Origin: Bacillota bacterium
Lineage (GTDB): Bacteria > Bacillota > Clostridia > Oscillospirales > Oscillospiraceae
NCBI GenBank assembly: GCA_023395775.1
Contig: JAEWYA010000112.1
Span: 1-16,986 of the forward strand
Length of the DNA: 16,986 bases
Reading direction: 5' to 3'
Part shown: piece by piece, positions 1-7,622 of the stretch
How positions within the stretch are numbered: the first letter of the stretch is position 1
Layout of the letters: every line of letters begins with the position of its first letter
Program-made: the position numbers and the translations under genes
The notes under the pieces: model-generated
The model's input: only the letters and a program-made list of their open reading frames with translations
The model's database searches: none
What the model was told of the DNA's origin: nothing

Positions 1-1
1 T

Positions 2-82
2 GTGTCTACTATTTCTATGATTCCACGTTCCATTTTCCCACGTTCCAGCATGCCCATCACCCAATCCCATTTTACCGGATAA
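2..82 (+). CDS. Possible 3' end of an unidentified upstream gene (partial)
   Basis: A frame is open from the left edge and stops at TAA 80-82, five bases before a strong terminator hairpin. That is where the end of a gene would be expected. The 26 visible codons read ...SMIPRSIFPRSSMPITQS... and match no family I recognise. The PRS repetition comes from a 10-base direct repeat (23-32 and 38-47). The opposite strand is also open here, reading leftward with ERG twice, so the coding strand is not settled. No function can be given. Confidence 0.25.
   Translation: MSTISMIPRSIFPRSSMPITQSHFTG
23..47. repeat. Short direct repeat CCACGTTCCA, two copies
   Basis: CCACGTTCCA occurs at 23-32 and again at 38-47, a 15-base period. 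The period is a multiple of three, so the repeat would be in frame if the stretch is coding. It may equally be a chance repeat or part of a larger array cut by the left edge. Confidence 0.5.
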
Positions 83-86
83 CTAT

Positions 87-118
87 GAAAAAGCCCAGCA
101 TTTCTGCTGGACTTTTTC
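87..118. terminator. Rho-independent terminator, probably bidirectional
   Basis: The arms CCAGCA (95-100) and TGCTGG (105-110) enclose a TTTC loop. The stem extends through GAAAAAG (87-93) and CTTTTTC (112-118) with one C-A mismatch on the + strand. That mismatch becomes a G-U pair on the - strand. The A tract before and T tract after the stem allow termination in both directions. It would end transcription from the left and shield the flagellar operon. Confidence 0.8.
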
Positions 119-129
119 GACAGACTGGA

Positions 130-166
130 GGGAGCGGTGGAATATATATTCCACTGCTCCCTTTTT
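130..166 (+). terminator. Second, stronger rho-independent terminator
   Basis: A near-perfect palindrome runs from 130 to 161, with arms of 16 bases (GGGAGCGGTGGAATAT and its complement) and a single G-T pair (136/155). TTTTT follows at 162-166. It lies 11 bases after the first terminator, so the two form a tandem barrier upstream of the flagellar genes. Confidence 0.8.
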
Positions 167-598
167 CGGTTGAAGTGCGGTCTCGTGCGATTACTTCCAG
201 AAACTGGAGAGAGCACAGCCGAGCAATCTATGACTAAAATGAGATGTCTACTTGAAAATCATGGCTGCGAAAAGAAATGAAATGGAAGGAATAGGAATCT
301 GCGGCTTTATTGGTATGGTCAATAGAAATGATTTCTTCACTCATAGTGTATAAATTAGACAAAAAGTTGTGCAAAATAGTGAATTTTTATTCGCTAATAT
401 TAGAATTGAGTAAATATATGAAGATGACGAAAGAGACAAGGGCCTTTAAGCTAAAGCAAACAGACTGGAAATTTAAAGAGCTCACATTTAGAAGTTAAGA
501 AATTCATGCTCTCATGCAAAAAAATTGAACAGCTGTCACTATTACAAAAATTCAAATGAGTATTTGACAAACAAATTGCAAACTTCGCGGAAGGTTAT
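167..598. other. AT-rich region with no convincing gene
   Basis: This stretch is clearly more AT-rich than the flagellar genes. The only ORF of any length (310-498, about 62 codons from TTG, or 57 from ATG 328) has no ribosome site and no recognisable motif, and its composition matches the surrounding non-coding DNA. A TTGACA at 564-569 looks like a -35 box but has no acceptable -10 box 16-18 bases downstream. I see no tRNA, riboswitch or mobile element here. Confidence 0.5.
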
Positions 599-625
599 TT
601 GAAAATCGTAAACAATTAGTATAAA
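599..625 (+). promoter_or_regulatory. Candidate sigma-A-type promoter, distal
   Basis: TTGAAA (599-604, five of six consensus bases) and TATAAA (620-625, five of six) are separated by 15 bases, which is shorter than the usual 17. The site sits in very AT-rich DNA, where chance matches are common. If used, it would give flgB an untranslated leader of roughly 170 bases. Confidence 0.3.
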
Positions 626-668
626 TATAGAAAAAAATATATATTTCGACAAAATATGAAGATTTTCG

Positions 669-697
669 TTGCTTTTCGCACTGGGATAATCTATAAT
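669..697 (+). promoter_or_regulatory. Candidate sigma-A-type promoter for the flagellar operon
   Basis: A perfect TATAAT (692-697) stands 17 bases after TTGCTT (669-674), which keeps the key TTG of the -35 box. Transcription would start near 704, giving a leader of about 100 bases before the flgB ATG at 804. The leader contains an inverted repeat (GAAGAAA 732-738, TTTCTTC 753-759). The assignment rests on consensus matching only. Confidence 0.45.
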
Positions 698-803
698 ATC
701 AACATTGAAACAGTATTGAAATCTAATGTCTGAAGAAACGGGGATCGAAATATTTCTTCGGTATATTTAGCGGCGGATATGTAAACGCGGGGAGGTCGGG
801 GGA

Positions 804-1193
804 ATGGATTATATCACTGGTAATTCCGAATTGATGATGGAGCGTTCCATGCGGTTCCTGTGGTCGAAGCAGGCCGCGATTTTGGACAATATTTCTAATG
901 CGGAGACGCCGGGTTACAAGACGAAGTATGTCACCTTTGAGGATTCACTGAAAAACAGCCTTCAATCCGCCTCCGGCTCAGCCAGTCCCGCAGCCGCGTT
1001 CCGGGAGGCGCTGAACAACGCTTCCCCCACGGTCCACACGGCCGACAGCGAGAGTACCCGCATGGACGGGAACGGCGTGAACCTGACGGAGCAGGGTGTG
1101 GAGCTGGCGCGAAACACCTATCAGCTCCGGTATGCGATGAATTCTATCAACAGCAATTTAAACATCCTGCGCACGGCCATCAAGGGTCAGTAA
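804..1193 (+). CDS. flgB: Flagellar basal-body rod protein FlgB
   Basis: FlgB is a proximal rod subunit, exported by the flagellar type III apparatus and assembled above the MS ring. The 129-residue length is normal. The rod-family signature NISNAETPGYK is at residues 29-39, and the helical C-terminus (NTYQLRYAMNSINSNLNILR) is the matching coiled-coil half of the rod fold. The ATG has GGGGAGG about 8 bases upstream and is the only sensible start. It is the first gene of the cluster, 42 bases ahead of flgC, which fits the start of the transcript after the AT-rich leader. Confidence 0.96.
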   Translation: MDYITGNSELMMERSMRFLWSKQAAILDNISNAETPGYKTKYVTFEDSLKNSLQSASGSASPAAAFREALNNASPTVHTADSESTRMDGNGVNLTEQGVELARNTYQLRYAMNSINSNLNILRTAIKGQ

Positions 1194-1235
1194 AATCTGC
1201 GTTCCCGAAGCGGCGATTTGTGAGGAGGAAACGGC

Positions 1236-1691
1236 ATGGCATTCTTAAGTTCCATGAACATCATCGGTTCCGGTCTGACAGCGGAGCAGCTGAGGCTGGA
1301 TGTGGTTTCAGAGAATATCACGAACATGAACACCACCCGCACGGAGGCTGGCGGAGCCTATCGCCGCAAAATGGTGGTGTTTGAGGCGCAGAATGGCCTG
1401 GATAGCTTTCGCAGTATTATGGCGAGCCGCTCCCTTGCATCCAACGCCGGGTACAGTGCGGCGGGAGGCGTCCGGGTTACGGAGATCGCCGAGGATCCCT
1501 CCGACCTGAAGCTGGTTTACGATCCCACTCATCCTGACGCCAACGCGGAGGGATATGTGGAAATGCCCAACGTAACCCTGGTAAAAGAGGTAACGGACGC
1601 CATGGCCGCCACGCAGGCATACTCTGCGGGGGTTACAGCGCTGAATTCTCTGAAAACCGTTGTGAATCAGGCACTGGAAATCGGTAAGTAG
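1236..1691 (+). CDS. flgC: Flagellar basal-body rod protein FlgC
   Basis: FlgC is a proximal rod subunit that stacks with FlgB and FlgF and is exported without a cleaved signal. It has 151 residues, close to the usual length. The N-terminal rod motif appears as ENITNMNTTRTEAGGAYRRK (about residues 27-46), including the FlgC-typical insertion after the NMNTT turn. The C-terminus (AATQAYSAGVTALNSLK) is the conserved terminal helix. The ribosome site GAGGAGGA is 7-8 bases before the ATG. A GC-rich hairpin follows the gene before fliE. Confidence 0.97.
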   Translation: MAFLSSMNIIGSGLTAEQLRLDVVSENITNMNTTRTEAGGAYRRKMVVFEAQNGLDSFRSIMASRSLASNAGYSAAGGVRVTEIAEDPSDLKLVYDPTHPDANAEGYVEMPNVTLVKEVTDAMAATQAYSAGVTALNSLKTVVNQALEIGK

Positions 1692-1700
1692 AAATAAGAA

Positions 1701-1724
1701 ACGTGCCGCGGAAACGCGGCGCGT
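1701..1724 (+). promoter_or_regulatory. flgC-fliE intergenic hairpin with GAAA tetraloop
   Basis: ACGTGCCGCG (1701-1710) pairs with CGCGGCGCGT (1715-1724) around GAAA, a GNRA-type tetraloop. This makes a 10-bp stem with one G-U pair. No T tract follows, so it is unlikely to be a terminator. It could stabilise the upstream mRNA 3' end or mark a processing site. The structure is seen in the sequence; the role is inferred. Confidence 0.6.
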
Positions 1725-1778
1725 CATTGCCTTATATCGTAAAGTATGAGATCAATTGCTTAAGGAGAGGAAATTTTG

Positions 1779-2096
1779 ATGAATACGGAGCTATTTTCAA
1801 ATATTCAACCGATTCAGAGCGCAGCCGCACTGAGCGGCATGCAAAAGGCGGATGCGAGCGCGGCTTCTGAGACCGACGGAATTTTTGCAGACATATTTCA
1901 GACTGCCATTGACAATGTGAAGACCACCGACGCAGACATGAACGAGGCGCAGTACCTTCTGGCCACCGGCCAGTTGGACAACCCCGCGGAGGCCACCATT
2001 GCGGCCACAAAGGCCACTGCCGCCGTGGAGCTGCTGGTCCAGCTGCGGAACAAGGCGCTGGACGCGTACAGCGAGCTGACACGCATCAGCCTGTGA
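1779..2096 (+). CDS. fliE: Flagellar hook-basal body complex protein FliE
   Basis: FliE joins the MS ring to the proximal rod and is among the first substrates exported. The ATG at 1779 is preferred over the TTG at 1776 because GGAGAGG (1764-1770) lies 8 bases before it, giving 105 residues. The C-terminal two-thirds carries the family pattern: DIFQTAIDNV, then ATGQLDNPAEATIAATKA, then LLVQLRNKALDAYSELTRI, where VQLRNK and AY.E..R are the usual landmarks. The first ~35 residues are Ala-rich and variable. It lies between flgC and fliF, its standard position. Confidence 0.95.
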   Translation: MNTELFSNIQPIQSAAALSGMQKADASAASETDGIFADIFQTAIDNVKTTDADMNEAQYLLATGQLDNPAEATIAATKATAAVELLVQLRNKALDAYSELTRISL

Positions 2097-2130
2097 CCAG
2101 CGATCTGAAGTTTAGGTGGGGGTAACGTAA

Positions 2131-3759
2131 TTGCGGGAGAAGCTGAAGGGCTTTGGCGGGAAGCTTCAAGAGTTTTTCGCCAAACTGAGTAAAAAGACGC
2201 GGGTGATTCTGGGCTGTGTGCTGGGCGCGTTGATTCTGACCGGCGTGATTTTTGCCGTTGTTATGAACAATCGGCCCTACACCGTCCTGTTTACAGGTCT
2301 GAGTACGGAGGAGATTTCCTCGATCACTACCTATCTGAATGACAAAGGCGTGACGGATTTTCAGGTGCAGGGAACCGATACGATCCTGGTACCTGAATCT
2401 CAGGATGCCCAATTGAAGGCGGATTTGCTGATGGAGGGATATCCGACCTCCGGCTTCGCCTATGACACTTACCGCAAGGGCGTGGGCACCATGTCCACGG
2501 ACTCGGACCGGCAAATGGCGTTTTTACAGGATTTGCAGGACCGGATGGCTGGCGTCATCCGCTGCATGGACGGCGTAAAGTCCGCGGTGGTCACCATCGC
2601 CCAGGGCGAGGACCGGCGCTATGTTCTGGACAGCAGCAACACTGTGGACGCCTCCGCCTCGGTCATGGTAACGATGCAAAGCGGCGCGGCCCTCTCCGAC
2701 CAGCAGGCCACCGCTATCCGCAACCTGGTGGCCCATGCCGTCCAGGGCCTTGAGATCGACAATATCGCCATCTCCGACTCGCTGGGCAATGTCTATTCCG
2801 GCGGAAGCGGCATTACCGGCGCGTCGGACGCCTCCGAGCTGAAGCTCCGGCTGGAAGAACAGGTGAACAATAAGGTTCGTACCCAGATCATGACGGTGCT
2901 GACCCCACTGTACGGCGGGGACAATGTCCGCGTTGCGGTCAGCAGCACCGTGGATGTAAACCATACCGTGGGCGAGACCACGCAGTATACCCTCCCTGAC
3001 TGGGCTGGCGACGGTTCCACGGGCGGCGAGGGGATTATCGGCTCCAAGGTCTACGATCAGGAGATTGTCCGGGGAGACAGCGGGACGGTCGGCGGCGCGG
3101 TGGGCAACGAATCCAACGCCGATATCAGCACCTATGTTGAAAATCAGGCTAAGGCCAACGGCGATGAGACTTATGTTAAGAACCAGGGCCAGACCAATTA
3201 CAATGTGGATACCGACAAGGAGCAGGTGGAGCGGATCGCGGGCGTCGTCTCCGACCTGATGGTATCCGTCAGCATAAACAGCGCTGTCTCCGGCAGCGTG
3301 AATACCACGGAGCTGGTGAGCCACGTGGGCCACGCCGCGGGTATCGCGCCCAATGAACAAGCGGATAAGATATCGATTCTGCTGGCGCCGTTCTACAACC
3401 CGAATGGCGAACCCGTTTCCACCGGAAACGGACTGAATCTGCCCCAGTGGGCGCTGTTTGCCGCCGCGGGAGGCGTGGCGCTGCTGATCCTGCTGCTGAT
3501 CTTGCTGGCGGTTTTGCGAGGCAAGCGTAAAAGAGCAAAGCTTGCGGCGCTTGCTGCTCAGGCCCAGTCCATGCAGATTCCCGCGCCGCAGGCGGTCGAG
3601 GCGGTGCCTTCAATGGACGGCGCGGACATTATGACCATTAAGACGGAGAAGAGCATCCAGCTGCGGCAGGAGATTCGGAAATTTGCAGAGGATAATCCTG
3701 AAATGGCGGCACACATGCTTAAAAACTGGCTAAGGGGAGGCGAGGAGGATGAGCAGTAG
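2131..3759 (+). CDS. fliF: Flagellar MS-ring protein FliF
   Basis: FliF forms the MS ring in the inner membrane, the base on which the rod, export gate and C ring are built. It has 542 residues, normal for the family. Membrane segments lie at about 25-45 and 440-462. Between them is the periplasmic ring region, with the YscJ/FliF-type sequence from YTVLFTGLSTEE through DRQMAFLQDLQ. The cytoplasmic tail ends in ENPEMAAHMLKNWLRGG, the FliG-binding peptide. Translation starts at TTG 2131, with AGGTGGGGG 8 bases upstream. No in-frame ATG would keep the first membrane segment. Its last 11 bases overlap the start of fliG, suggesting coupled translation of two proteins that bind each other. Confidence 0.97.
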   Translation: MREKLKGFGGKLQEFFAKLSKKTRVILGCVLGALILTGVIFAVVMNNRPYTVLFTGLSTEEISSITTYLNDKGVTDFQVQGTDTILVPESQDAQLKADLLMEGYPTSGFAYDTYRKGVGTMSTDSDRQMAFLQDLQDRMAGVIRCMDGVKSAVVTIAQGEDRRYVLDSSNTVDASASVMVTMQSGAALSDQQATAIRNLVAHAVQGLEIDNIAISDSLGNVYSGGSGITGASDASELKLRLEEQVNNKVRTQIMTVLTPLYGGDNVRVAVSSTVDVNHTVGETTQYTLPDWAGDGSTGGEGIIGSKVYDQEIVRGDSGTVGGAVGNESNADISTYVENQAKANGDETYVKNQGQTNYNVDTDKEQVERIAGVVSDLMVSVSINSAVSGSVNTTELVSHVGHAAGIAPNEQADKISILLAPFYNPNGEPVSTGNGLNLPQWALFAAAGGVALLILLLILLAVLRGKRKRAKLAALAAQAQSMQIPAPQAVEAVPSMDGADIMTIKTEKSIQLRQEIRKFAEDNPEMAAHMLKNWLRGGEEDEQ

Positions 3760-4897
3760 CAAAAAGGCCAGAGCCTCCTCTGCCACCGCGGTTGCCGAGA
3801 AAACACAGGCGGCGGAGGCAAACTTCGGCGCTGCCGAGTCAAAAGCGGAGGCGTCGAAGACTCAAAATCAGCAGCAGCATTCCCAAAAGGAGAAGCTGCC
3901 CCCTCTCACCGGCCCCCAGAAGGCTGCTGCGGTAATCGTCTCGCTGGGCGCGGATAAGGCATCTCAGATTTATAAATATATGGATTCCGAAGACGTGGAA
4001 ACGCTGACACTGGAAGTGGCAAAGCTGGGCTACCTGGATTCCCGCCAGACGGAAGAGGTCCTGGGCGATTTCTACGAGTTGTGCCTGACCAATAAAGCGA
4101 TCACCGAAGGCGGGCTGGAATATGCCAGAACGGTTCTGGAAAAGGCGTTCGGTGAGCAGACGGCCAACCAGCTGCTGGAAAAAGTGGAAAAGTCCATGAA
4201 AAACCGGCAGTTTGCGTTTTTGGACAAGGCGGATGCGAAGTCCCTGTTCTCCGCTTTGCAGTATGAGCGGCCTCAGACCATCGCGTTGGTGCTGTCTTAT
4301 GTCAGCCCCACAAAGTCCGCCAATGTGGTGGAGCAGCTCGACCCGGCAAGACAGATCAAGGTTGTGGAGAATATGGCTAAGATGGAAAGCCCATCTCCCA
4401 CCGCTATGAAGATCATTGAAACAGAGATGGGCCGTCGGTTCTCCACCATCATCAGCAGCAAGCACGTCAAGGTGGGCGGCATCGACTTCGTCGCCAGCCT
4501 GATGAACAATATCGACCGCTCCAGCGAGAAGAGCATCTTCGACGGACTGTCCGTTTACAATCAGGAGCTGGCAGACGAGATTCGCAAGCGGATGTTTGTG
4601 TTCGAGGACCTGGTCAACATGGACGACCGCTCGGTCCAGCGCTTCCTGCGGGACTGCGATCCCAAGGACATCGTGCTCTCCCTCAAGGCAACCACCGAAG
4701 ACGTGGCCAACAAGCTGCTCTCCAATATGTCCACCCGCATGGCGCAGAACATCAAGGACGACCTGGAGATCACAACCAATGTCCGCATGAAGGATGTGGA
4801 AGAGGCACAGCAGCGGATCGTGGATGTGATTCGCAAGCTGGAGGAGCAGAACGAGATCATCATCATAAAGGGCGGAAAGGACGACATCATTGCATAA
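3749..4897 (+). CDS. fliG: Flagellar motor switch protein FliG, with N-terminal extension
   Basis: FliG is the C-ring component that touches the stator and turns ion flow into rotation. The family domain starts at about residue 53 (LTGPQKAAAVIVSLG) and runs to the end. It includes the middle-domain motif YERPQTIALVLSYV (usually EHPQ) and the torque helix region MFVFEDLVNMDDRSVQRFLRDCD, with the conserved charged residues present. It has 382 residues against about 330-345 in most relatives. The excess is residues 1-52, a low-complexity stretch rich in Ala, Ser, Glu, Lys and Gln. The ATG at 3749 lies inside the fliF end, with GGGGAGG nine bases before it. The next in-frame ATG is inside the domain, so the extension seems real. 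Confidence 0.96.
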   Translation: MSSSKKARASSATAVAEKTQAAEANFGAAESKAEASKTQNQQQHSQKEKLPPLTGPQKAAAVIVSLGADKASQIYKYMDSEDVETLTLEVAKLGYLDSRQTEEVLGDFYELCLTNKAITEGGLEYARTVLEKAFGEQTANQLLEKVEKSMKNRQFAFLDKADAKSLFSALQYERPQTIALVLSYVSPTKSANVVEQLDPARQIKVVENMAKMESPSPTAMKIIETEMGRRFSTIISSKHVKVGGIDFVASLMNNIDRSSEKSIFDGLSVYNQELADEIRKRMFVFEDLVNMDDRSVQRFLRDCDPKDIVLSLKATTEDVANKLLSNMSTRMAQNIKDDLEITTNVRMKDVEEAQQRIVDVIRKLEEQNEIIIIKGGKDDIIA

Positions 4898-4907
4898 CGG
4901 GAGTGTC

Positions 4908-5816
4908 GTGAAAAATTTTATAAGGCCCAAAGCGGAGCCCTATCAGTTCCCGGACGATCTGCGGGACGACACGCCCGTTGCCCCGCAGAAGCAAGAGGAC
5001 GAGGATCTGCGGGAGAGCTTTCAGGACGAGCTTTTTGTGGACGGCGCGCCGAGGACGGCGCGTCCGGCAGACAGGAACCAACCCGAGAAGCCGGAGAAAG
5101 CGGATGCGCCGGAAGAGACGCCCGCCGCCGGCAATCCCATTCAGTTTGCCAGTGTGCAGGCCGACGCGATTCTGAGCGCGGCCAGAGCGGAGGCGGAGCA
5201 GATAAGGACCGCCGCCGTGGCGCAGGCCCGGTCCCAGGCGGACAAGATCAGAGAGGACGCCCGGCAGGAGGGCTACCGCGAAGGATATGCCGAGGGCATT
5301 GCCGGCGCGGAGCAGGATTTGAAGGAGCGGCGGGAAATACAGGCTGCCCAGATGGAAAAGCAGCTCCAGACCTTTTTGAAAAATGTGGCCCTGACCCAGG
5401 ATGAGATGATGGACGGCGCAAAGACCGATATGCGGGATTTGGCCATCGCGGTGGCCGAAAAGGTGGTGCGCATTAGCCTGAAGAGCTCCAGCGGCGTCAT
5501 CGCAAAAATGATTCAGGACGCCACGGAGAAAATGAAGCGGCGGGAATGGGTCCACATTTATGTTTCCGGCTGCGACGCGAAGGGCCTGTCCCAGATCACC
5601 CCCCGGTTGACCCGAGCGCTGTCCGGACTCTCCGACCACATCCGCATCATCCCCGTGGCGGAGGAGGAAGACGGCACCTGCATCATAGAGACCCCGGACA
5701 CCATTATAGACGCCAGTGCATCCACGCAGATGAGCAATATCCGCTCGATGTTGGAGAACATCTCGCCTGACGACGCCCCACCCCGGAATTTCGGGCGCCG
5801 TCTGGGCGACCAGTGA
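4908..5816 (+). CDS. fliH: Flagellar export ATPase regulator FliH
   Basis: FliH is the peripheral stalk that holds the FliI ATPase to the C ring and restrains its activity. The N-terminus (MKNFIRPK) resembles the short C-ring-binding start of Bacillota FliH. A variable acidic and Pro-rich part follows. Then comes an Ala/Glu coiled coil from about residue 78 (QADAILSAARAEAEQIRTA) with the family's G-rich run GYREGYAEGIAGAEQ. The C-terminal domain is FliH/YscL-like. I prefer GTG 4908 (302 residues, GGGAG just upstream). TTG 4890 (308 residues, better-spaced AAAGG, overlapping the fliG stop) is the alternative. fliI follows after 15 bases. Confidence 0.9.
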   Translation: MKNFIRPKAEPYQFPDDLRDDTPVAPQKQEDEDLRESFQDELFVDGAPRTARPADRNQPEKPEKADAPEETPAAGNPIQFASVQADAILSAARAEAEQIRTAAVAQARSQADKIREDARQEGYREGYAEGIAGAEQDLKERREIQAAQMEKQLQTFLKNVALTQDEMMDGAKTDMRDLAIAVAEKVVRISLKSSSGVIAKMIQDATEKMKRREWVHIYVSGCDAKGLSQITPRLTRALSGLSDHIRIIPVAEEEDGTCIIETPDTIIDASASTQMSNIRSMLENISPDDAPPRNFGRRLGDQ

Positions 5817-5831
5817 AAAAGGAGCAGACCC

Positions 5832-7133
5832 GTGTTTGGACAAATGATCCAGCAGCTCCAGAACGCCGACACTTTCAGTCTGACGGGAAGAATCGAGAAC
5901 ATTGTCGGCATGTCCATTGAGGCTTCCGGCGGAAATGCCGCCGTGGGTGATATCTGCCGGATTTATAACGGCGACACTGGAGAACAGGGGACGGCGGAGG
6001 TGGTTGGTTTCAAACACGACCGCATTCTCCTGATGCCGTACTCCGATATGAGCGGTATTTCCGCGGGCAATTTCGTCCGCAACACGGGAAAGCAGCTCAC
6101 CCTCCCCATGGGAACCTTTCTCCGGGGGCGCATTATCAACGCTTTGGGCCAGCCTATTGACGGCGGCCCACCCTTTGAGAGCGGTTTCGCTCACTGCGTG
6201 GAGGGCAAATACATCAATCCCCTCTCCCGCCCCGCCATTACGGAGCGGATGGAGTTCGGCATCAAGGCCATCGACGGCCTTTTGACCATCGGAAAGGGTC
6301 AGCGTATCGGTATATTCGCCGGTTCCGGTGTGGGCAAAAGCACGCTGATGGGTATGATCGCCAAAAACGTGAAAGCCGATATCAATGTCATCGCCCTGGT
6401 GGGCGAGCGCGGACGGGAGGTTTTGGATTTCGTCCGCAAGGACTTGGGCGAGGAGGGCATGGCCCGCTCCGTTCTGGTGGTGGCCACCTCTGACCAGCCT
6501 GCGATGCTCCGCAAAAAGTGTCCCTCCGTCGCCACCGGCGTCGCGGAATATTTTCGGGACCAGGGATACGATGTGCTGCTGATGATGGATTCCCTGACCC
6601 GATTCGCCATGGCCCAGCGGGAAATTGGCCTTGCCGTGGGAGAACCCCCTGTGGCAAGAGGGTACACGCCCTCCATTTACGCGGAATTACCCAAGCTTCT
6701 GGAGCGCAGCGGCAATTTTGAAAAGGGGTCCATCACCGGGGTCTACACCGTTCTGGTGGAAGGCGACGACACCAACGAGCCGATCTCCGATACTGTCCGC
6801 GGCATTCTGGACGGGCATATCGTTCTTTCCCGGCGGCTGGCCGCCGCCAACCATTATCCGGCCATTGACGTGGGGGCCAGCATTTCCCGTCTGATGACGG
6901 ACATTGTTCCGATGGAGAGCCGCCGGGCGGCGGGTCGTATCCGAGACATCATGGGGGTTTATGAAAAGAGCTCCGACCTGGTGTCCATCGGCGCGTACAA
7001 GGCGGGTACGAATCCAAAGCTGGACTACGCGCTGAGCAAGATCGACGCCATCGACGATTTTCTCAAGCAGGGTGTGGATGAGTCGTTTTCCTATGAGGAG
7101 ACGGTGCAGCAGATGGAGCAGATTCTTCAATGA
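5832..7133 (+). CDS. fliI: Flagellum-specific export ATPase FliI
   Basis: FliI is the hexameric cytoplasmic ATPase that unloads and delivers substrates to the flagellar export gate. It is related to F1 beta subunits. Its 433 residues are standard. The Walker A loop GSGVGKST is at residues 164-171 with Lys169. The catalytic Glu192 lies in GERGREV. The Walker B segment VLLMMDS ends at Asp253-Ser254. The family-typical DSLTRFAMAQREIGLA and GYTPSIYAELPKLLER follow. The start is GTG 5832, with AAAAAGGAG 7 bases upstream, and no earlier start fits after the fliH stop. It forms one complex with its neighbours FliH and FliJ. Confidence 0.98.
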   Translation: MFGQMIQQLQNADTFSLTGRIENIVGMSIEASGGNAAVGDICRIYNGDTGEQGTAEVVGFKHDRILLMPYSDMSGISAGNFVRNTGKQLTLPMGTFLRGRIINALGQPIDGGPPFESGFAHCVEGKYINPLSRPAITERMEFGIKAIDGLLTIGKGQRIGIFAGSGVGKSTLMGMIAKNVKADINVIALVGERGREVLDFVRKDLGEEGMARSVLVVATSDQPAMLRKKCPSVATGVAEYFRDQGYDVLLMMDSLTRFAMAQREIGLAVGEPPVARGYTPSIYAELPKLLERSGNFEKGSITGVYTVLVEGDDTNEPISDTVRGILDGHIVLSRRLAAANHYPAIDVGASISRLMTDIVPMESRRAAGRIRDIMGVYEKSSDLVSIGAYKAGTNPKLDYALSKIDAIDDFLKQGVDESFSYEETVQQMEQILQ

Positions 7134-7166
7134 GGCGGCTGAGCGCCGGAAAGGGGACCCCATATC

Positions 7167-7622
7167 GTGAAAAAGTTTCAGTTTCCGCTCGATACCGTAT
7201 TGGACTATCGCCGGCAAGTACAGGATTCTCTTCAGGTGGAGTTGGGGGCCGTCACAGCGGAGGTGTGCCGGCAGGAAGAGGTCCTGACTGCGGCCCGGCA
7301 GCGGTATTCCGAGATCAATCAGGAGTACCGGGAAAAGAAGGCCCGGGGCATCAGGATTGCGGAGGTCCGAGGCTACGAGACCGCGCTGGAGGTTCAGGAA
7401 GCAATTATCGCCGGGGAGACCGCGAAGCTCAGAAAGCTCCAAAGACAAATGGAGGCCAAGCGCCGGGAGCTTGTGAGCGCGAAGCAGGATGCCTCGTCCG
7501 TGGAAAAGCTGCGGGAGAAAAAGTTCCGCGCCTACACAAAGGATATGGAGAAGAGCGAGGAACAATTTATTGATGATTTGGTGTGCGCCCGGGGCGGAAG
7601 CGCCCGGAACGCATCACTGTAA
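7167..7622 (+). CDS. fliJ: Flagellar export protein FliJ
   Basis: FliJ is a two-helix coiled coil that inserts into the FliI hexamer like the gamma subunit of F1 and contacts FlhA. It has 151 residues, the usual size. The opening FQFPLDTVLDYRR is the family signature, and nearly all the rest is predicted charged helix. The start is GTG 7167 with GGAAAGGGG about 10 bases upstream. The overlapping reading frame at 7130-7573 is not supported by composition or motifs. The gene directly follows fliI, its partner. Confidence 0.93.
   Translation: MKKFQFPLDTVLDYRRQVQDSLQVELGAVTAEVCRQEEVLTAARQRYSEINQEYREKKARGIRIAEVRGYETALEVQEAIIAGETAKLRKLQRQMEAKRRELVSAKQDASSVEKLREKKFRAYTKDMEKSEEQFIDDLVCARGGSARNASL

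Noticed and set aside
1..236. Open + strand frame from the left edge through both terminators
   Set aside because: It reads through two strong terminator hairpins and gives an implausible protein sequence; the openness appears to be chance.
310..498. Small ORF of about 62 codons in the AT-rich leader
   Set aside because: There is no ribosome site before the TTG or the ATG at 328, no recognisable motif, and the composition matches the surrounding non-coding DNA.
564..592. TTGACA at 564-569 as a -35 box
   Set aside because: The bases 16-18 positions downstream are GC-rich and do not resemble a -10 box.
754..780. Sigma-D (sigma-28) promoter at GCGGATAT (773-780)
   Set aside because: The -10-like box matches well but there is no TAAA at the required distance upstream, and transcription would start inside the flgB ribosome-site region.
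500..803. c-di-GMP riboswitch ahead of flgB, as in some clostridia
   Set aside because: I could not find the conserved GEMM-type core or its tetraloop-receptor elements in this AT-rich stretch.
4887..6194. Long reading frame on the - strand opposite fliH and fliI
   Set aside because: It mirrors two well-identified + strand genes and has no family motif. GC-rich codon bias explains the open antisense frame, as it does for the similar frames opposite fliF, fliG, fliK, flgE and motA.
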